This document shows, piece after piece, positions 30,626 through 41,562 of a DNA stretch of 64,000 bases. Position numbers and translations under genes: made by a program. This DNA is from Fulvia fulva (lineage: Eukaryota > Ascomycota > Dothideomycetes > Mycosphaerellales > Mycosphaerellaceae), in NCBI RefSeq assembly GCF_020509005.1, contig NC_063017.1, forward strand, positions 4,340,001-4,404,000. The letters are read 5' to 3'. The first letter of the stretch is position 1. Every line of letters begins with the position of its first letter. Below the pieces are notes generated by a model. The model saw nothing but the letters and a program-made list of their open reading frames with translations. It did no database searches and had not been told where the DNA came from.

Positions 30626-32727
30626 TGCCGCGGATCGGCGGCTAGGGAACTGAGGTTCGCGTTCGGATTCGGCGTAGTATTGCGTGGACGCGGTGGGCGA
30701 TAGTCGCCATCGTACCTATACATTGGGCATTCAGGGTTGGTCGACACGTGAGAACCTGTACGGCAGCGGTAGCACTTACCCTGCTTCTTAAGGTCTTCGC
30801 GCTGCTCACGGTTGAGCGTAGGCAGGTTCTGTAGATGTGTCGGCAGATCCTCCTTCTTCTTGGTACCAGCGTACTGTAGTGGGCGCTGTACCAAGGCACC
30901 TGCTACACCGGCAGCGGCACTAGCAACTGCGTTGCCGCTGTTCTGGTTGTTCTGGCCGCCATTGCTGTTCGAGTTGCCATTGCCCCGGGGGCGCTCCTTC
31001 TGCGGGTATAGTCGATCTGTCTCGTAGAAACTCTCGTCCAGTGCGGTGCACTCCTCGATAACGTCTTGCATGCTGTCTAGGCGGCGGTCGACTTCGCGGT
31101 CGCCGAAGGTCTTGATGAAGTACTTGCGGTTCAGTCGGTTACGGAACAGCATGAGCTCGGTCTCATCGGTCCATGACATCCAGGCGCGCAACTTCGAGTA
31201 GCGGGCATAGAAGGCTACAAAGGTTTCGCCTTGTTCTTGCTTGCAGGTAGCAATGTCAACCATAGCCTTGGTTCCCTCATTGCGTGTGCCATATTGGCGT
31301 GTCATCCAGTCTAATAACTCTTCTCCAGTCTTGAACTCGTTGAAGGACTGCTGTCCAGGCACAGGGATCCTCGGCTTGATGCTTCGCTGAGGATCACCTT
31401 GTGTCCACCCATACACGAAGCGCAGACCATCTGCCTCAGTGCGGAAGGTTGCTACAGTCAGCTTTAGGAGAACACTGCTGTACCAGCTGTCGAAATTGGG
31501 GTCGTCATCGTTCTTGAAGTGCTTAGGGTCGGGCACACCCTTGCCGATCTCTATGCCGCGAGTGAGGGTGCGGTCAATGGTGAAGAGACGTTCTGGAAGG
31601 TCAACCAGTAGTGTCTGGGTGCGGGTGTTGCGCATTCTCGAGTCACGACTGTTGTTGGGTCCTGGTCGCGGACGGTCGTTGTCACGTCCTCGGCCATTGT
31701 CGCCACGGTCATCGTCGTCTCCATCGTTATCGTTATCACCACCACCGCCACCGCCCCCTCCACCAGCAGCTTCGCGATACCTACGCAATAGCTGCTCGAG
31801 TGAGGTCTCGCGTGGGCGGGAACGAGAGGGTCGGCGGCCTGAGCGGCCCCTACCTCCGTTCTGTGTGGTGTCTCCTGCCTCAAGCCGAGCCTTCAGGTCA
31901 TCGACTTCTTGTTGTAGGGCCTGGTTCTTCGCCTCAGCATCTTGTGCCTTCTTCTTCTCCTTCTCGCAGATCTCGCTGAACTGCTTGCACAGGTTGTTGG
32001 CTTCCTTGTATTTCTTCCCCAGCTCTTGCAACTTAGCTGGGTCGCAATCCTTCTTGCTCTTGAGATCTGCTGCCATTTTCTGTGTGACAAGCTCTTCACT
32101 TCGTAGCATCTTGTAGATGCGGTCGTATTCGGTGTACAGCGTGGTGTACTGGGTGTTCTGGAGGTCGTTGGCTCGCTCCATTACATCGAGTTGTCTGCCC
32201 TTAGTAATTGCCGTGTTGACTGCTTGTAGCACGAAGTCGTGGGTGGTCTTCGGGTGTTGGGATGCAAGGGTCGTGAGGTTGTCTGGGGTGACATTCTGGT
32301 ATTCGGATGCGAGAATGTGTTCTGCCTCGTCGAGTGATAGATACACCTCGTCTGGGTCGCCGCCTGGGTTCTCTTCGAGCTTGAACTCGAACAGTTCTGT
32401 AAAGTCAATCTCACCACCTTCTTCTCGCTCGAAGGCCTTCTGGTAAGCTTTATCAATCTCTTGTTGTAGCGCGACACCGGTGTCTACTGTGACCCGCCGG
32501 TTGTCGTCCTGTGTCTGACTCTGAGGAAAAGAGGAGAGGTCGGGGAAAAGAGATGTGCGCTGCTTGCTTTTGCCCTTAGGCTTAGGTGGCGGTCGCATGC
32601 CGCCGTTCGCTGTTTGTGAAGTCATGTTGTCTGGGTTCGGGGGAGGCGTGACGGTGCCTGTATCCTGACTGTCTACGAGCGCGCGACCACCTGCTGATGG
32701 TGTCGCCGCGTTGCGTTCTCTAGGCAT
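30601..32727 (-). CDS. Gyp-A gag polyprotein, 708 residues
   Basis: The ATG (complement 32725-32727) lies about 130 bases inside the 5' LTR. Gag packages element RNA into virus-like particles in the cytoplasm. The N-terminal third is Pro/Gln/Thr-rich. Then come a predicted coiled coil with many Lys/Glu (KKYKEANNLCKQFSEICEKE), an Arg/Asp/Gly-rich linker, and the conserved retrotransposon gag core (FDSWYSSVLLKLTVATF...TFVAFYARYSKLRAWM). Near the C-terminus is one zinc knuckle, CYRCRTGSHVSTNPEC, with spacing a little longer than classical CCHC. No stop interrupts it. The frameshift near the end would give a Gag-Pol fusion. Confidence 0.88.
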   Translation of the reverse strand: MPRERNAATPSAGGRALVDSQDTGTVTPPPNPDNMTSQTANGGMRPPPKPKGKSKQRTSLFPDLSSFPQSQTQDDNRRVTVDTGVALQQEIDKAYQKAFEREEGGEIDFTELFEFKLEENPGGDPDEVYLSLDEAEHILASEYQNVTPDNLTTLASQHPKTTHDFVLQAVNTAITKGRQLDVMERANDLQNTQYTTLYTEYDRIYKMLRSEELVTQKMAADLKSKKDCDPAKLQELGKKYKEANNLCKQFSEICEKEKKKAQDAEAKNQALQQEVDDLKARLEAGDTTQNGGRGRSGRRPSRSRPRETSLEQLLRRYREAAGGGGGGGGGDNDNDGDDDDRGDNGRGRDNDRPRPGPNNSRDSRMRNTRTQTLLVDLPERLFTIDRTLTRGIEIGKGVPDPKHFKNDDDPNFDSWYSSVLLKLTVATFRTEADGLRFVYGWTQGDPQRSIKPRIPVPGQQSFNEFKTGEELLDWMTRQYGTRNEGTKAMVDIATCKQEQGETFVAFYARYSKLRAWMSWTDETELMLFRNRLNRKYFIKTFGDREVDRRLDSMQDVIEECTALDESFYETDRLYPQKERPRGNGNSNSNGGQNNQNSGNAVASAAAGVAGALVQRPLQYAGTKKKEDLPTHLQNLPTLNREQREDLKKQGKCYRCRTGSHVSTNPECPMYRYDGDYRPPRPRNTTPNPNANLSSLAADPRQGNGTTAA

Positions 32728-32852
32728 CTGCGCGCTGTGCGCCTTACCGTGTTCTGTGTTCTGATGCGGCTCTGCGCGTTCTCGAGTTCTGCGGTTCTGT
32801 CTGTTCCTGTTGTTACGCGTCCCTTACCTAGATCCGCGATCTGGGTAGTAAG

Positions 32853-32861
32853 GTAGAACAA
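32853..32861 (-). promoter_or_regulatory. Gyp-A primer-binding site, self-priming type
   Basis: Two bases inside the 5' LTR end, the element strand reads TTGTTCTAC, which is complementary to the LTR segment at 32905-32913. It does not start with TGG, as tRNA 3'-end primer sites do. Confidence 0.6.
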
Positions 32862-32863
32862 AC

Positions 32864-33047
32864 TGTAAGGGCGCGCGTACCATAGGGTCCGAATGAGATA
32901 GTTGTTGTTCTACGAAGCTACGAAAGAGGAGCGCGAGGCGCGGCGAAGTTATAAAGTAAAGCCAAGCCGCGCTAACCCGATGCAGAAGGTCCGCGGTTCA
33001 GCCGGGCCGACGCAGCTACAGTGAGGGGTCGCGGGCTGCCCGTGACA
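32864..33047 (-). repeat. Gyp-A 5' LTR
   Basis: 184 bases, one mismatch to the 3' LTR by eye. It contains the 9-base complement to the primer site at 32905-32913. Confidence 0.93.
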
Positions 33048-33354
33048 ACGATTAAAGATAATATATTAGATAGGTTCCTATAAGGTATCCTACTTAGGGC
33101 AACCTTGCTATTCGACTTCATACTTAATCGGCGGTAGCCCTTTAACGTCGTTAGGCTCTACGTAGATTCCCCGGATCTTACGGACGGTATAGTTATTAGA
33201 AGGTAGGTTAACCGGCTCGTCGACTTCTACTTTATCGGGAGGACCTAGTATGTCTTAGTTCTAGTTTAGGAATGGGTCCTTAGCCGACGGCCGAAGGCGT
33301 ACGGGATAGAAGACGTCGTAGATCTTTATGTTCGTAGGAAGAGCTAGACGGTAG
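33048..33354 (-). pseudogene. Gyp-R post-integrase segment
   Basis: RIP-mutated remnant between Gyp-A and Gyp-B. On the minus strand I can still read a GPF/GPY-linked motif (NIKIYDVFYPVRLRP, where living relatives read IHPVFHVSLL). Further on is YEVE, the usual start of a chromodomain. Stops are frequent and mostly TAG/TAA. Confidence 0.6.
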
Positions 33355-33779
33355 TGTTACGGATCGAGTCGTCTGGACCCTACGAGCCAACCGATTTCGG
33401 ATCACGTGGTGCCGAGCCAACTAGCGGGCACTCCCGCTGCAGCTCGCTCGCAGCGATTTCTACGCTCGGTACGCCTTCTAGAGAAAGCACAGAAATGATG
33501 GAAAGCAAAGAAAGCAATACCCCTGGGCATAAGGGGATCTCCTTTGTATTTAGGAACGCTGAGAATCCCTTATGGCTTCGAGGCGTTCAACTCACTGTTT
33601 AATATCACTGTTTGGAATACACCACAACACAACCTCTGCCTCACTGCTACTTGATCTCTGCGAGACAAGACAGCTACTGCTTCATCACCCTCCCTCAACT
33701 TCCCATCGGCCCGAGAACAAACCCGATTGAGCTTGGTCTTCTGATCTTGTGATATCATTAGGTTATACCAAACCTAACA
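33355..33779 (+). repeat. Gyp-B 5' LTR
   Basis: 425 bases, TGTTACGG...CCTAACA. Internal site GGCGTTCAA at 33582-33590 complements the primer site at 33783-33791. A GTATTTAG stretch about 35 bases upstream could act as TATA element if transcription starts at that site. Confidence 0.93.
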
Positions 33780-33782
33780 GCT

Positions 33783-33791
33783 TTGAACGCC
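33783..33791 (+). promoter_or_regulatory. Gyp-B primer-binding site, self-priming type
   Basis: TTGAACGCC three bases after the LTR pairs over nine bases with the LTR at 33582-33590, as in Tf1-type self-priming. No TGG start for a tRNA primer is present. Confidence 0.6.
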
Positions 33792-33798
33792 CTCTACG

Positions 33799-35796
33799 AT
33801 GGGAGACCGACAGAGTGACCGGGGAACACCCGCCCCCAGTGAAGCAAGCAGAGCCCGACGACCTCAGACCGCGAACGATGCTATCAATGCCTTGGCTACT
33901 CATACAGGCAACGACACCCTCAAGATTGGCAAGCCAGATTTCTACTATGGCGACCGAGACAAGTTCGACACTTGGGTTGCTCAGATGGACATGTACTTCT
34001 TGTTCAACTCCATGGCTGAGAACCTCAAGCCTGTCTTTGCCACTACCTTTCTTCGAGGACGAGCACAGCATTGGGTCAAACCATTCCTTAGGAAGTACCT
34101 GGACAGCAATGGAGAAGATAATGCCGACGGAGTCTTCAAGTCTTACAATCATCTCAAGCATGCTATGAAGAGCGTCTTTGGGGTCTCCAACGAGATTGCC
34201 ACTGCCGTTCGTGTAATTCAGCACTTGACTCAGAAGACATCCACCGCCGAATACGCTGCCAAATTCCAGGAGTACGCACAACTTACCGATTGGGACGACG
34301 AAGCACTTCAGGTCATGTACCGACGAGGACTGAAGGAGCATGTCAAGGATGAGTTAATGAGGGACGGTCGGAGGATCGATGGCTTAGGCGACCTAGTCCA
34401 AGTCACGATTGATCTTGACGACAAGCTCTACGAAAGAGCTATGGAACGACGATACGACTCCAAGGTATCCGGAAAGGCCGGATACACACCAGGCTACGAC
34501 AACCGTAACAAAGGCTTCAACGACAACTACAACCACAAGCCTAACAACAAACCATATTACGGACCTCAACCAATGGAGCTCGACGTTACCGAAAAAGGTC
34601 GCAAGATCAGGAACAGCAAGGGGAAAGGAAGACCCCCGAGTTCAGGAAGAGAAACACGAACCTGCTATGGATGTGGCAAACCTGGCCACCTAGCAAGGGA
34701 CTGCCGCGGTAAGAATATGGTGCGCCGCGAACAGTTCAACATGATGCAACCCCGAACTAGTAAATCTGAGAGCAGTGTTGGATCTCCGGGAGATACCGAC
34801 TATACTCAGAGAGTGGAGGAGAGAGCTAGCAACAGAAGCACGAAGCCTCTCCTGGACCCCTCACAAGGACGAGGAGGATACCATGGGCAGCGAATGGAGG
34901 TCATTCCATTCGGACTGCAGAACCGACCACAACAGTTCAACATGATGGCACGAAGAGTCGATTACGAGATCGAATCCGAATCTCGAAATGGTCATGGAAG
35001 CCTTCATTGGCGATTCTGTTACCAAGACTCGTGTCAAGTTCACTACTCCGCAAAGGCTGGAGCAGGGTATTGGCCTCAGCAACCGCGAGGAACCCTGGGA
35101 GCGACGCATAGGCAAGACGCTACGCTCCGAGAAGTGGACATCGACGAATCCTGCTTCGACGACGACGACAAGGAAAACCAGGACCCAGGATGGAATGGAT
35201 CGTGGTCACCGGAACCACAAGAACGTCAAGAAACCACCGGGCTGGATACGATCGAAGAAGACCAGGATCCGGAAGAATCAAGCCAAGAAGATTCCTCCGA
35301 AGGAGAAGAGAGCGACACTGACGACGACAACGAACAGTTGACCTTCACGATTGATGCACCTAAGAAGCTATTCGACATGATCGTACATCTACAGAGAAGG
35401 CATGAAGAATTCCTACCGAAAATATCGGGACGGCGAATGCTACACCCAATTGAGTTCGACAAGACCCTCGACACGCTACGGGCAGTGGTATGGACATACC
35501 CAGCTGTGAGCGTCACCGAGAACCTAGCAACAGCTGTCATCGAGAGACCACCGATAGGAAGCCATATGATAGGACCAGGATACCTTACACCGTCAGGAAC
35601 ATTCGTATCGAACGAATTACGACACGCCGTACAACACGTACGATCTCTCTACTCAGAAACGCAGAAGATCCAGGAACGTCACCGACTACAGGTGTGGACA
35701 CAGAAAGGCTCGCGCCAGGTTCAAGCGGAGGCCTCGAGACACGAAGCACGACGTTCCACATACGAACAGGGAAAAGGATCGACTCCTCAGGAATGA
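33799..35796 (+). CDS. Gyp-B gag polyprotein, 665 residues
   Basis: The ATG at 33799 lies 20 bases after the LTR. The retrotransposon gag core ([20 protein letters not shown]...[14 protein letters not shown]...[14 protein letters not shown]) spans residues about 40-190. The classical zinc knuckle [14 protein letters not shown] lies near 290. The C-terminal half is unusually long, acidic and poorly conserved ([21 protein letters not shown]). The stop TGA at 35794-35796 overlaps an ATG in the pol frame (ATGA). Confidence 0.9.
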   Translation: MGDRQSDRGTPAPSEASRARRPQTANDAINALATHTGNDTLKIGKPDFYYGDRDKFDTWVAQMDMYFLFNSMAENLKPVFATTFLRGRAQHWVKPFLRKYLDSNGEDNADGVFKSYNHLKHAMKSVFGVSNEIATAVRVIQHLTQKTSTAEYAAKFQEYAQLTDWDDEALQVMYRRGLKEHVKDELMRDGRRIDGLGDLVQVTIDLDDKLYERAMERRYDSKVSGKAGYTPGYDNRNKGFNDNYNHKPNNKPYYGPQPMELDVTEKGRKIRNSKGKGRPPSSGRETRTCYGCGKPGHLARDCRGKNMVRREQFNMMQPRTSKSESSVGSPGDTDYTQRVEERASNRSTKPLLDPSQGRGGYHGQRMEVIPFGLQNRPQQFNMMARRVDYEIESESRNGHGSLHWRFCYQDSCQVHYSAKAGAGYWPQQPRGTLGATHRQDATLREVDIDESCFDDDDKENQDPGWNGSWSPEPQERQETTGLDTIEEDQDPEESSQEDSSEGEESDTDDDNEQLTFTIDAPKKLFDMIVHLQRRHEEFLPKISGRRMLHPIEFDKTLDTLRAVVWTYPAVSVTENLATAVIERPPIGSHMIGPGYLTPSGTFVSNELRHAVQHVRSLYSETQKIQERHRLQVWTQKGSRQVQAEASRHEARRSTYEQGKGSTPQE

Positions 35797-35811
35797 GCGA
35801 CCGAAAGGAGT
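35769..35811 (+). promoter_or_regulatory. Gyp-B -1 ribosomal frameshift signal
   Basis: The heptamer GGGAAAA (35769-35775) is in gag phase as G-GGA-AAA, six codons before the gag stop. After a 6-base spacer ACTCCT (35782-35787) pairs with AGGAGT (35806-35811) around an 18-base loop holding the gag TGA. A -1 slip enters the pol frame. The overlapping ATGA at 35793-35796 offers stop-restart as an alternative. Confidence 0.65.
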
Positions 35812-38800
35812 TATGCAACACAGAAAAGGCTCAAGCATCGACTACAGTGTTTCGAACGAAGATTATCGTCAATGGGCATCGGACATATGCCATGATAGAT
35901 TCCGGAGCGAGCGGGAACTTCGCCTCCGAATCATTTGTCAAACGACACGGGCTAGCTACCCGCAGAAAGAAAGAGGGTTATGAATTGATCGCGGTAGACG
36001 GATCATCCTTACCCAGTGTGGAGCGCGAGACGATACCGCTACCACTTGCAATCCAACAGCACCACGAGGAAATTACCCTGGATGTCACTGACATGGCCAG
36101 TCATGACATTGTACTCGGTACACCTTGGTTGAGAAAGCACAACCCAGTAATCGACTGGAGAACAGGAGTACTCAGATTTGAACAATGCGATTGCGTTATC
36201 GCTATTGAACCTACGCAGCGGCAGCGTTCGCTGGTGGATGAGGTAAGACAGCTAAACAGGATACAGCTTGCACCGACCAGAAGGACAGAAGAACCACCTT
36301 CGACTGGGATAGACACCGACTTGGGGCAGTTGGGTCACGAGATCACCAGAACGGATGGAAGTAACGCACCATCGAAGATGACTGGAAAATCGGAGCCAGA
36401 CATCCCTCAGGAATATCGCAGATGGTCACGACTATTCCGAGAAGAGGAAGGCAAGAACGCCTTACCTAAACACGCACCATGGGATCACAAGATAAACATT
36501 CAGCCAGGAAAAGAGCCTCCATGGGGACCCCTATACCAAATGTCCGAGAAAGAGCTCCAAACCTTACGAGAATGGCTGAAGGAGAAGCTGGCCAAAGGAT
36601 GGATACGACGATCCACCTCGAGCGCAGGAACTCCATGCATGTTCGTTCCAAAACCGAACGGGAAACTACGACTCGTACAAGACTACCGAAAGTTGAACGA
36701 GATCACAATCAAGAACCGATATCCGCTACCCAACATCGAAGAAGCACAAGACAGATTAACCGGATCGGACTGGTACACGAAGATTGACCTACGAGATGCC
36801 TTCTACGCGATACGAATGGCAGCTGGAGAAGAATGGAAAACCGCCTTCAGAACAAGATATGGACTCTACGAGTTCTTGGTCATGCCTATGGGACTGACCA
36901 ACGCACCCGCATCCTGCCAGGACCTTGTCAACGAAACGCTTAGAGACCTGCTCGACGTGTGCGTCATTGCGTACATGGACGATATACTGGTCTACACAAA
37001 AGGATCCCTCCAGGAGCACACCAAGCAAGTTCAGGACGTCTTCGAACGACTCACCAGAGCCGGGTTCAAGACGGCACCCGAGAAATGCGAGTTCCACAAG
37101 AAGCAAGTCAAGTTTTTAGGCTTCATCATCAGCACAACAGGAATCACCATCGATCCTGCGAAAACACAGTCAATCAGAGAATGGCCAGAACCAAAGACAG
37201 TCAAGGAAGTACAATCGTTCCTTGGACTCGCCAACTACAACCGGAAATTCATCAAGGACTACTCAAAGACAGCAACACCAATGACGATGCTTACAAGAAA
37301 AGACGTCAGCTGGAAATGGGGAAAGGAACAACATGAAGCGTTCACGAAACTCAAGGAACAATGCGCTTCAGCCCCAACGCTTCGACTATTCGATGGTAGT
37401 AAGGAAGTCCACATCGAGACCGACGCGTCCGATATGGCAATAGGCGCATGTCTTACACAGACACACGAGGGGAAACGACACCCAGTGGCCTATTATTCCC
37501 GAAAAATGACCACAGCGGAACAGAACTACGACATCCATGACAAAGAGCTTCTAGCCATTGTTGCTGCCATGCAACATTGGAGAGTGTACGTCGAGGGCCC
37601 ACCGAAGTTAACGATTCTTTCAGACCACAAGAATCTTACGTACTTCACGACGACGAAAGAACTTACCCGAAGACAAGCCCGCTGGTCGGAGCTGCTAGGA
37701 CAGTACAAGTTTGAAATCAAATACACTCCAGGAACAGAGAATGGCCGCGCAGACGCGTTGAGCCGACGAAGCGACTACATGGAAGGAAAAGAACCAGTGC
37801 AACACAAGATACTTCAGACGAACCCCGATGGAAGTCTTAGTGCCAACACGAAAGAGTTCAACAACATCGTACAGATCCTAGGCGACAAGGAAGAACAGTT
37901 CCCTATATCGCAAGGAAAATACCAAGTACCGAAGGACCGAGAAGAAGAGTGTATACAACAACATCACGACGAGCCAACTTATGGACACCCTGGAACTACG
38001 AAGACGGTTGACCTTATACAACGTAGCTTCTCATTCCCACAAATGAGACAAAAAGTATTACGCTACATTAAGCAATGCGTACACTGCCAACAAAACAAAG
38101 CTGCGAGACACGCCAAGTACGGTCACCTACAGTTCAGGACACCACCGACGAAACCATGGGACGAAGTTACAATGGACTTTATTACAAAGCTCCCATTGTC
38201 GAAAGACCAAGTCACGAAACAAACGTACGACATGATACTGGTCATGGTCGACAGACTCACAAAATATGCACACTTCATTCCTGCATCGGAGACATATACA
38301 GCAGAGCAGCTCGGATACCTCGTACTAGACAGATTGATCCGATACCACGGATTCCCGGAAACATTCATCACGGACAGAGATAAGCTCTTCACGTCCAACT
38401 ACTGGAAAACACTTATGGGAACGATCGGGATCAAGCACAAGTTGTCAACAGCATACCATCCAGAGACCGATGGACAAACAGAAAGAACGAACCAAACGCT
38501 GGAACAATACCTAAGACACTACATTAACTACGCACAAGACAACTGGGTTTCACTACTGCCAGTGGCGCAGATTGCACTAAACAACCACAAATCAGAGACA
38601 ACTTCAACGACGCCATTCTATGCGAACTTTGGCAAAGATCCTAACCTGTTCGGAACACCTGGATCTCACCCACAAGCCGAGAGAGCAATCGTGACGACGG
38701 AGACTCTCAAGGAGGTGCACAAGGAAGCACGCAAAGCGATCGAAGATGCACAACAAAAATTGTCTCAGCAACGGCAAAACCAAAGAAAAATGGCACCTCT

Positions 38801-39281
38801 ACTAAAAAAGGGGGATAAGGTCTATCTCCTCACAAAAAACCTGAGAACGAGAAGACAGACCAAGAAACTGGATCATGTTAAGGTCGGACCATTTTTCATC
38901 GATAAAGTCGTAGGACCAGTCAACTACCGGTTACGACTACCACCTGACGCCAAAATCCATCCAGTCTTCCACATCTCCAAGCTGGAACCCGCAGACGCCA
39001 AAACACCTTGCCAAGAAAGCTTCCATTTCGAGCCGGAAGCAGAAGACGAATTCGAAGTCGAAAGAATCCTAGACAAGAAGGGTCAGAAATACCTTGTCAA
39101 ATGGAAAGGATACGACGAATCAGAAAATACCTGGGAGCCAGAAGAAAACCTCACGAACTGCTGCCAGCTCCTGCGACACTTCCGCCAGGATCAACAAATA
39201 AAGAAGGATCGAACCGGAGGGTCCCAGAGACGCCAGCAAAGAAATCTGAGGAATCCAGGGACGGGTCGTTTGCCCAAGTAA
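35775..39281 (+). CDS. Gyp-B pol: protease, RT, RNase H, integrase, chromodomain, intact
   Basis: About 1168 codons after the frameshift; the frame is open upstream to 35490 inside gag. The protease motif is [13 protein letters not shown] shows [11 protein letters not shown] (catalytic YMDD). RNase H shows [14 protein letters not shown] and the end motif GRADALSRR. Integrase shows HHCC ([11 protein letters not shown]...CVHCQQNK) and the DDE core ([35 protein letters not shown]). Then GPF ([16 protein letters not shown]) and the chromodomain [21 protein letters not shown] with TWEPEENL close the protein. Chromodomains of this group steer integration to marked chromatin. No stop or frame break is present, unlike in Gyp-A. 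The last 131 bases overlap the antisense gene. Confidence 0.93.
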   Translation, partial: RIDSSGMSDRKELCNTEKAQASTTVFRTKIIVNGHRTYAMIDSGASGNFASESFVKRHGLATRRKKEGYELIAVDGSSLPSVERETIPLPLAIQQHHEEITLDVTDMASHDIVLGTPWLRKHNPVIDWRTGVLRFEQCDCVIAIEPTQRQRSLVDEVRQLNRIQLAPTRRTEEPPSTGIDTDLGQLGHEITRTDGSNAPSKMTGKSEPDIPQEYRRWSRLFREEEGKNALPKHAPWDHKINIQPGKEPPWGPLYQMSEKELQTLREWLKEKLAKGWIRRSTSSAGTPCMFVPKPNGKLRLVQDYRKLNEITIKNRYPLPNIEEAQDRLTGSDWYTKIDLRDAFYAIRMAAGEEWKTAFRTRYGLYEFLVMPMGLTNAPASCQDLVNETLRDLLDVCVIAYMDDILVYTKGSLQEHTKQVQDVFERLTRAGFKTAPEKCEFHKKQVKFLGFIISTTGITIDPAKTQSIREWPEPKTVKEVQSFLGLANYNRKFIKDYSKTATPMTMLTRKDVSWKWGKEQHEAFTKLKEQCASAPTLRLFDGSKEVHIETDASDMAIGACLTQTHEGKRHPVAYYSRKMTTAEQNYDIHDKELLAIVAAMQHWRVYVEGPPKLTILSDHKNLTYFTTTKELTRRQARWSELLGQYKFEIKYTPGTENGRADALSRRSDYMEGKEPVQHKILQTNPDGSLSANTKEFNNIVQILGDKEEQFPISQGKYQVPKDREEECIQQHHDEPTYGHPGTTKTVDLIQRSFSFPQMRQKVLRYIKQCVHCQQNKAARHAKYGHLQFRTPPTKPWDEVTMDFITKLPLSKDQVTKQTYDMILVMVDRLTKYAHFIPASETYTAEQLGYLVLDRLIRYHGFPETFITDRDKLFTSNYWKTLMGTIGIKHKLSTAYHPETDGQTERTNQTLEQYLRHYINYAQDNWVSLLPVAQIALNNHKSETTSTTPFYANFGKDPNLFGTPGSHPQAERAIVTTETLKEVHKEARKAIEDAQQKLSQQRQNQRKMAPLLKKGDKVYLLTKNLRTRRQTKKLDHVKVGPFFIDKVVGPVNYRLRLPPDAKIHPVFHISKLEPADAKTPCQESFHFEPEAEDEFEVERILDKKGQKYLVKWKGYDESENTWEPEENLTNCCQLLRHFRQDQQIKKDRTGGSQRRQQRNLRNPGTGRLPK

Positions 39282-39795
39282 ATGGAGACAAAGCAAGCTC
39301 GGGACCCAGGGAAGCTACCCCCTCCGGAAGAGATGATAACGAGCGCTCCTCAGCCTCCGCCTCCAGAGCGTTGGCCTCCGCAACCGACACTGCATTATCC
39401 GCACGACGATCCAACAGCTCCAGCTGTTTCGCCAGCCGCTCCTCCTTCGCTAAAGCCGTTGATGTGGCCTCGCGAGCCCGCGCGACGATCTCGCGCTCCC
39501 GATCCATCGCAGCGGCAGAAGCCAGACGCGCATCTTGAATTTGGGACAGCAGCTTTGCGCGCTCCTTGCTCAACCTCTCCCATTCCGACGCAGTGATCTT
39601 AATGTCACAACCCTTCAACCCGTGGATGTTGCACTCGCTGCAGCGACCTGATCTTACGTGCACCTTGCACACCCGACCTAGACGACGACAATTCGAGCAT
39701 GCCCGAGGCATGATTTCGCCGTTCGCGCGAATAAAAATTCCAAGACGCTTGCGATCGTCGGAGGAAGAGCGTTTTGAAGAGGACGCCTTTGGCAT
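39151..39795 (-). CDS. antisense accessory gene of Gyp-B: cysteine-cluster coiled-coil protein, 214 residues
   Basis: It runs antisense to the element between pol and the 3' LTR. The ATG (complement 39793-39795) lies about 100 bases from the LTR, whose antisense strand would have to be its promoter. A Ser/Lys-rich start precedes a cysteine cluster, [11 protein letters not shown] then [13 protein letters not shown], which could bind zinc. EWERL follows, then a long charged coiled coil (about residues 80-150) and an acidic-aromatic tail. Cysteine pattern and following block match the antisense gene in Gyp-C (CSSC, CSEC, SCD, QWEKL), although most other residues differ. Length is almost the same (214 and 217). 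I recall similar unnamed predicted proteins in other ascomycetes but cannot check. DNA or RNA binding is an inference from the cysteines and coiled coil. Confidence 0.72.
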   Translation of the reverse strand: MPKASSSKRSSSDDRKRLGIFIRANGEIMPRACSNCRRLGRVCKVHVRSGRCSECNIHGLKGCDIKITASEWERLSKERAKLLSQIQDARLASAAAMDREREIVARAREATSTALAKEERLAKQLELLDRRADNAVSVAEANALEAEAEERSLSSLPEGVASLGPELALSPFTWANDPSLDSSDFFAGVSGTLRFDPSLFVDPGGSVAGAGSSS

Positions 39796-39891
39796 GGCGA
39801 AGGAGAAGAAACGGTCATAACGACCTACGAATAGAAGGGACCCCGCAAGCTTATGATTAGCTCGGGACGAGCTAGACTGGAAGGGGGATGG

Positions 39892-40316
39892 TGTTACGGA
39901 TCGAGTCGTCTGGACCCTACGAGCCAACCGATTTCGGATCACGTGGTGCCGAGCCAACTAGCGGGCACTCCCGCTGCAGCTCGCTCGCAGCGATTTCTAC
40001 GCTCGGTACGCCTTCTAGAGAAAGCACAGAAATGATGGAAAGCAAAGAAAGCAATACCCCTGGGCATAAGGGGATCTCCTTTGTATTTAGGAACGCTGAG
40101 AATCCCTTATGGCTTCGAGGCGTTCAACTCACTGTTTAATATCACTGTTTGGAATACACCACAACACAACCTCTGCCTCACTGCTACTTGATCTCTGCGA
40201 GACAAGACAGCTACTGCTTCATCACCCTCCCTCAACTTCCCATCGGCCCGAGAACAAACCCGATTGAGCTTGGTCTTCTGATCTTGTGATATCATTAGGT
40301 TATACCAAACCTAACA
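39892..40316 (+). repeat. Gyp-B 3' LTR
   Basis: 425 bases, same as the 5' LTR by eye. GGAAGGGGGATGG immediately upstream is the polypurine tract; Gyp-C has the same tract. Confidence 0.93.
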
Positions 40317-41562
40317 GGTAGGCGTATAAACTAATACGCTCGGTAATCTTAAAAGGACCTAGGTTCTTCTAGCTTAGCTTCTTAGAGGGGCGGTCCGTCT
40401 TAATGTTCTTAGAGTTAAGGTATACTATATCGCCTACTTAGTAGTCGGGAGCTAGCTAGCGACGACGATTAGCTTAATCCTCGTAGATTGCTTATACGTA
40501 TACTATCTCGTCGTAGACTTCTTTATAGATCTATAAGAGTATAGTAGCGAACTCGTCTACTACTTACTCGTTTACGTCTTCGGTAGGCGGGAGAGGCTCT
40601 TCTAGTTCTATACCTATACGAGGGTAGTAACCTCTCGTAGTATAGAAGGGAGAGTAGCTAGTAGTCTCCGAGTCCTAGTTACGAGTAGCGAACTCTACCG
40701 TAGGGATATACTAAGGCCAATCCTTCTAGTAGTAGTCGACGAAGTAACGAAGGACCTGTTTAAGGATAGCGTTCGTAATTTCGGTCTAGCCGTCGGTCTA
40801 TAGCTAAAAACTAGTCGAGAGGTTATACTTAATACCTAGGATAGTATATAGACGCTTCCAGAAGTACGAGATAAACTAGGAGCCTCTATTAGAGGTAATA
40901 CTATCCGGGAGGCCTTAAAAGCGCTAGACGAATTCGTAGAACAAGCGAGTAGTCTCCTTTACGGTCATACTCTAGTACGGGATTATATACCGGTCCTTAG
41001 AGTAACGGTCTACGATTACTAGAAGGGCCTTTACCTTTACGCCGCTAAAGGTCTTACCGTAAGGAAGATCGGTAATAAAGTCTATAGTAATATACTTCTA
41101 CGGACGATTAGGAGCCGGGAGAGGGTATAAGAGACCGTAGGGGCGGTAGCGGTTAGCTTTAGCTCTTCGATAAGTAGCGTAGTTTAGTATATAGCGGCGG
41201 ACGTCCTTCTAGGAATACGGCTACTAGTAATACCTAGCGAGGAGCTTGTAGGTCTTAGCTACGCCTAGGTGACCCCTAGAGGCGGAGTCGTAGATAATTT
41301 AAAGAATCTCAGCTCGGATATTAGAGCCTTCGGGCTACGGTACGTAAAGCTTCTTACGGAAGTAGACGACACCTTCCTAGAGCTCGTACTCGGATAGCGA
41401 GAAGCCCGGGAATGTCCTCGCGCTAGATTTAAGGGCCTAAACTAACTCTTAGGCGTCTATATCGGTATCGTACGCTATTCGTACTCGTGCTATAATGCCT
41501 TCGGGCTGCTCCTTATTATTAAACCCCTTAAAGTCTGATTCGGATAAGCCGTCGGTCGTTAC
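40317..41562 (-). pseudogene. Gyp-R integrase segment, heavily RIP-mutated
   Basis: On the minus strand fragments such as the integrase core (PWKYITIDFITDLP) and the C-terminal GPF module (NLGPFKITE) are readable between many stops. Almost no CA or TG dinucleotides remain, while CpG is common. It continues with 46292 on the far side of Cop-A (GTTAC duplicated). Confidence 0.75.

Larger units (their letters stand above)
25826..33047 (-). mobile_element. Gyp-A: young Ty3/Gypsy chromovirus, 7222 bp
   Basis: Two 184-base LTRs (25826-26009 and 32864-33047) differ at one base by eye (TATAG versus TACAG). The target duplication is ACGAT (25821-25825 and 33048-33052). The 5' LTR is the right one. 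The order on the minus strand is primer site, gag, -1 frameshift, protease, RT, RNase H, integrase, chromodomain, polypurine tract, LTR. Gag is intact; pol has four premature stops. It sits inside Gyp-R. Confidence 0.95.
33355..40316 (+). mobile_element. Gyp-B: intact young Ty3/Gypsy chromovirus with antisense gene, 6962 bp
   Basis: Two 425-base LTRs (33355-33779 and 39892-40316) are identical as far as I can see. The target duplication is GGTAG (33350-33354 and 40317-40321). Gag and pol are uninterrupted, and an extra gene runs antisense between pol and the 3' LTR. This is the youngest and probably competent element in the window. It sits in Gyp-R. Confidence 0.95.

Noticed and set aside
31439..32116. 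225-codon plus-strand frame across Gyp-A gag
   Set aside because: It is the mirror of the charged gag coding region, rich in Ser, Pro and Arg with no motif. Unlike the antisense genes in Gyp-B and Gyp-C it lies inside gag and has no cysteine pattern.
33354..33602. 82-codon frame repeated at 39888-40139
   Set aside because: It lies in the two LTRs of Gyp-B, so its repetition only reflects LTR identity; there is no protein motif.
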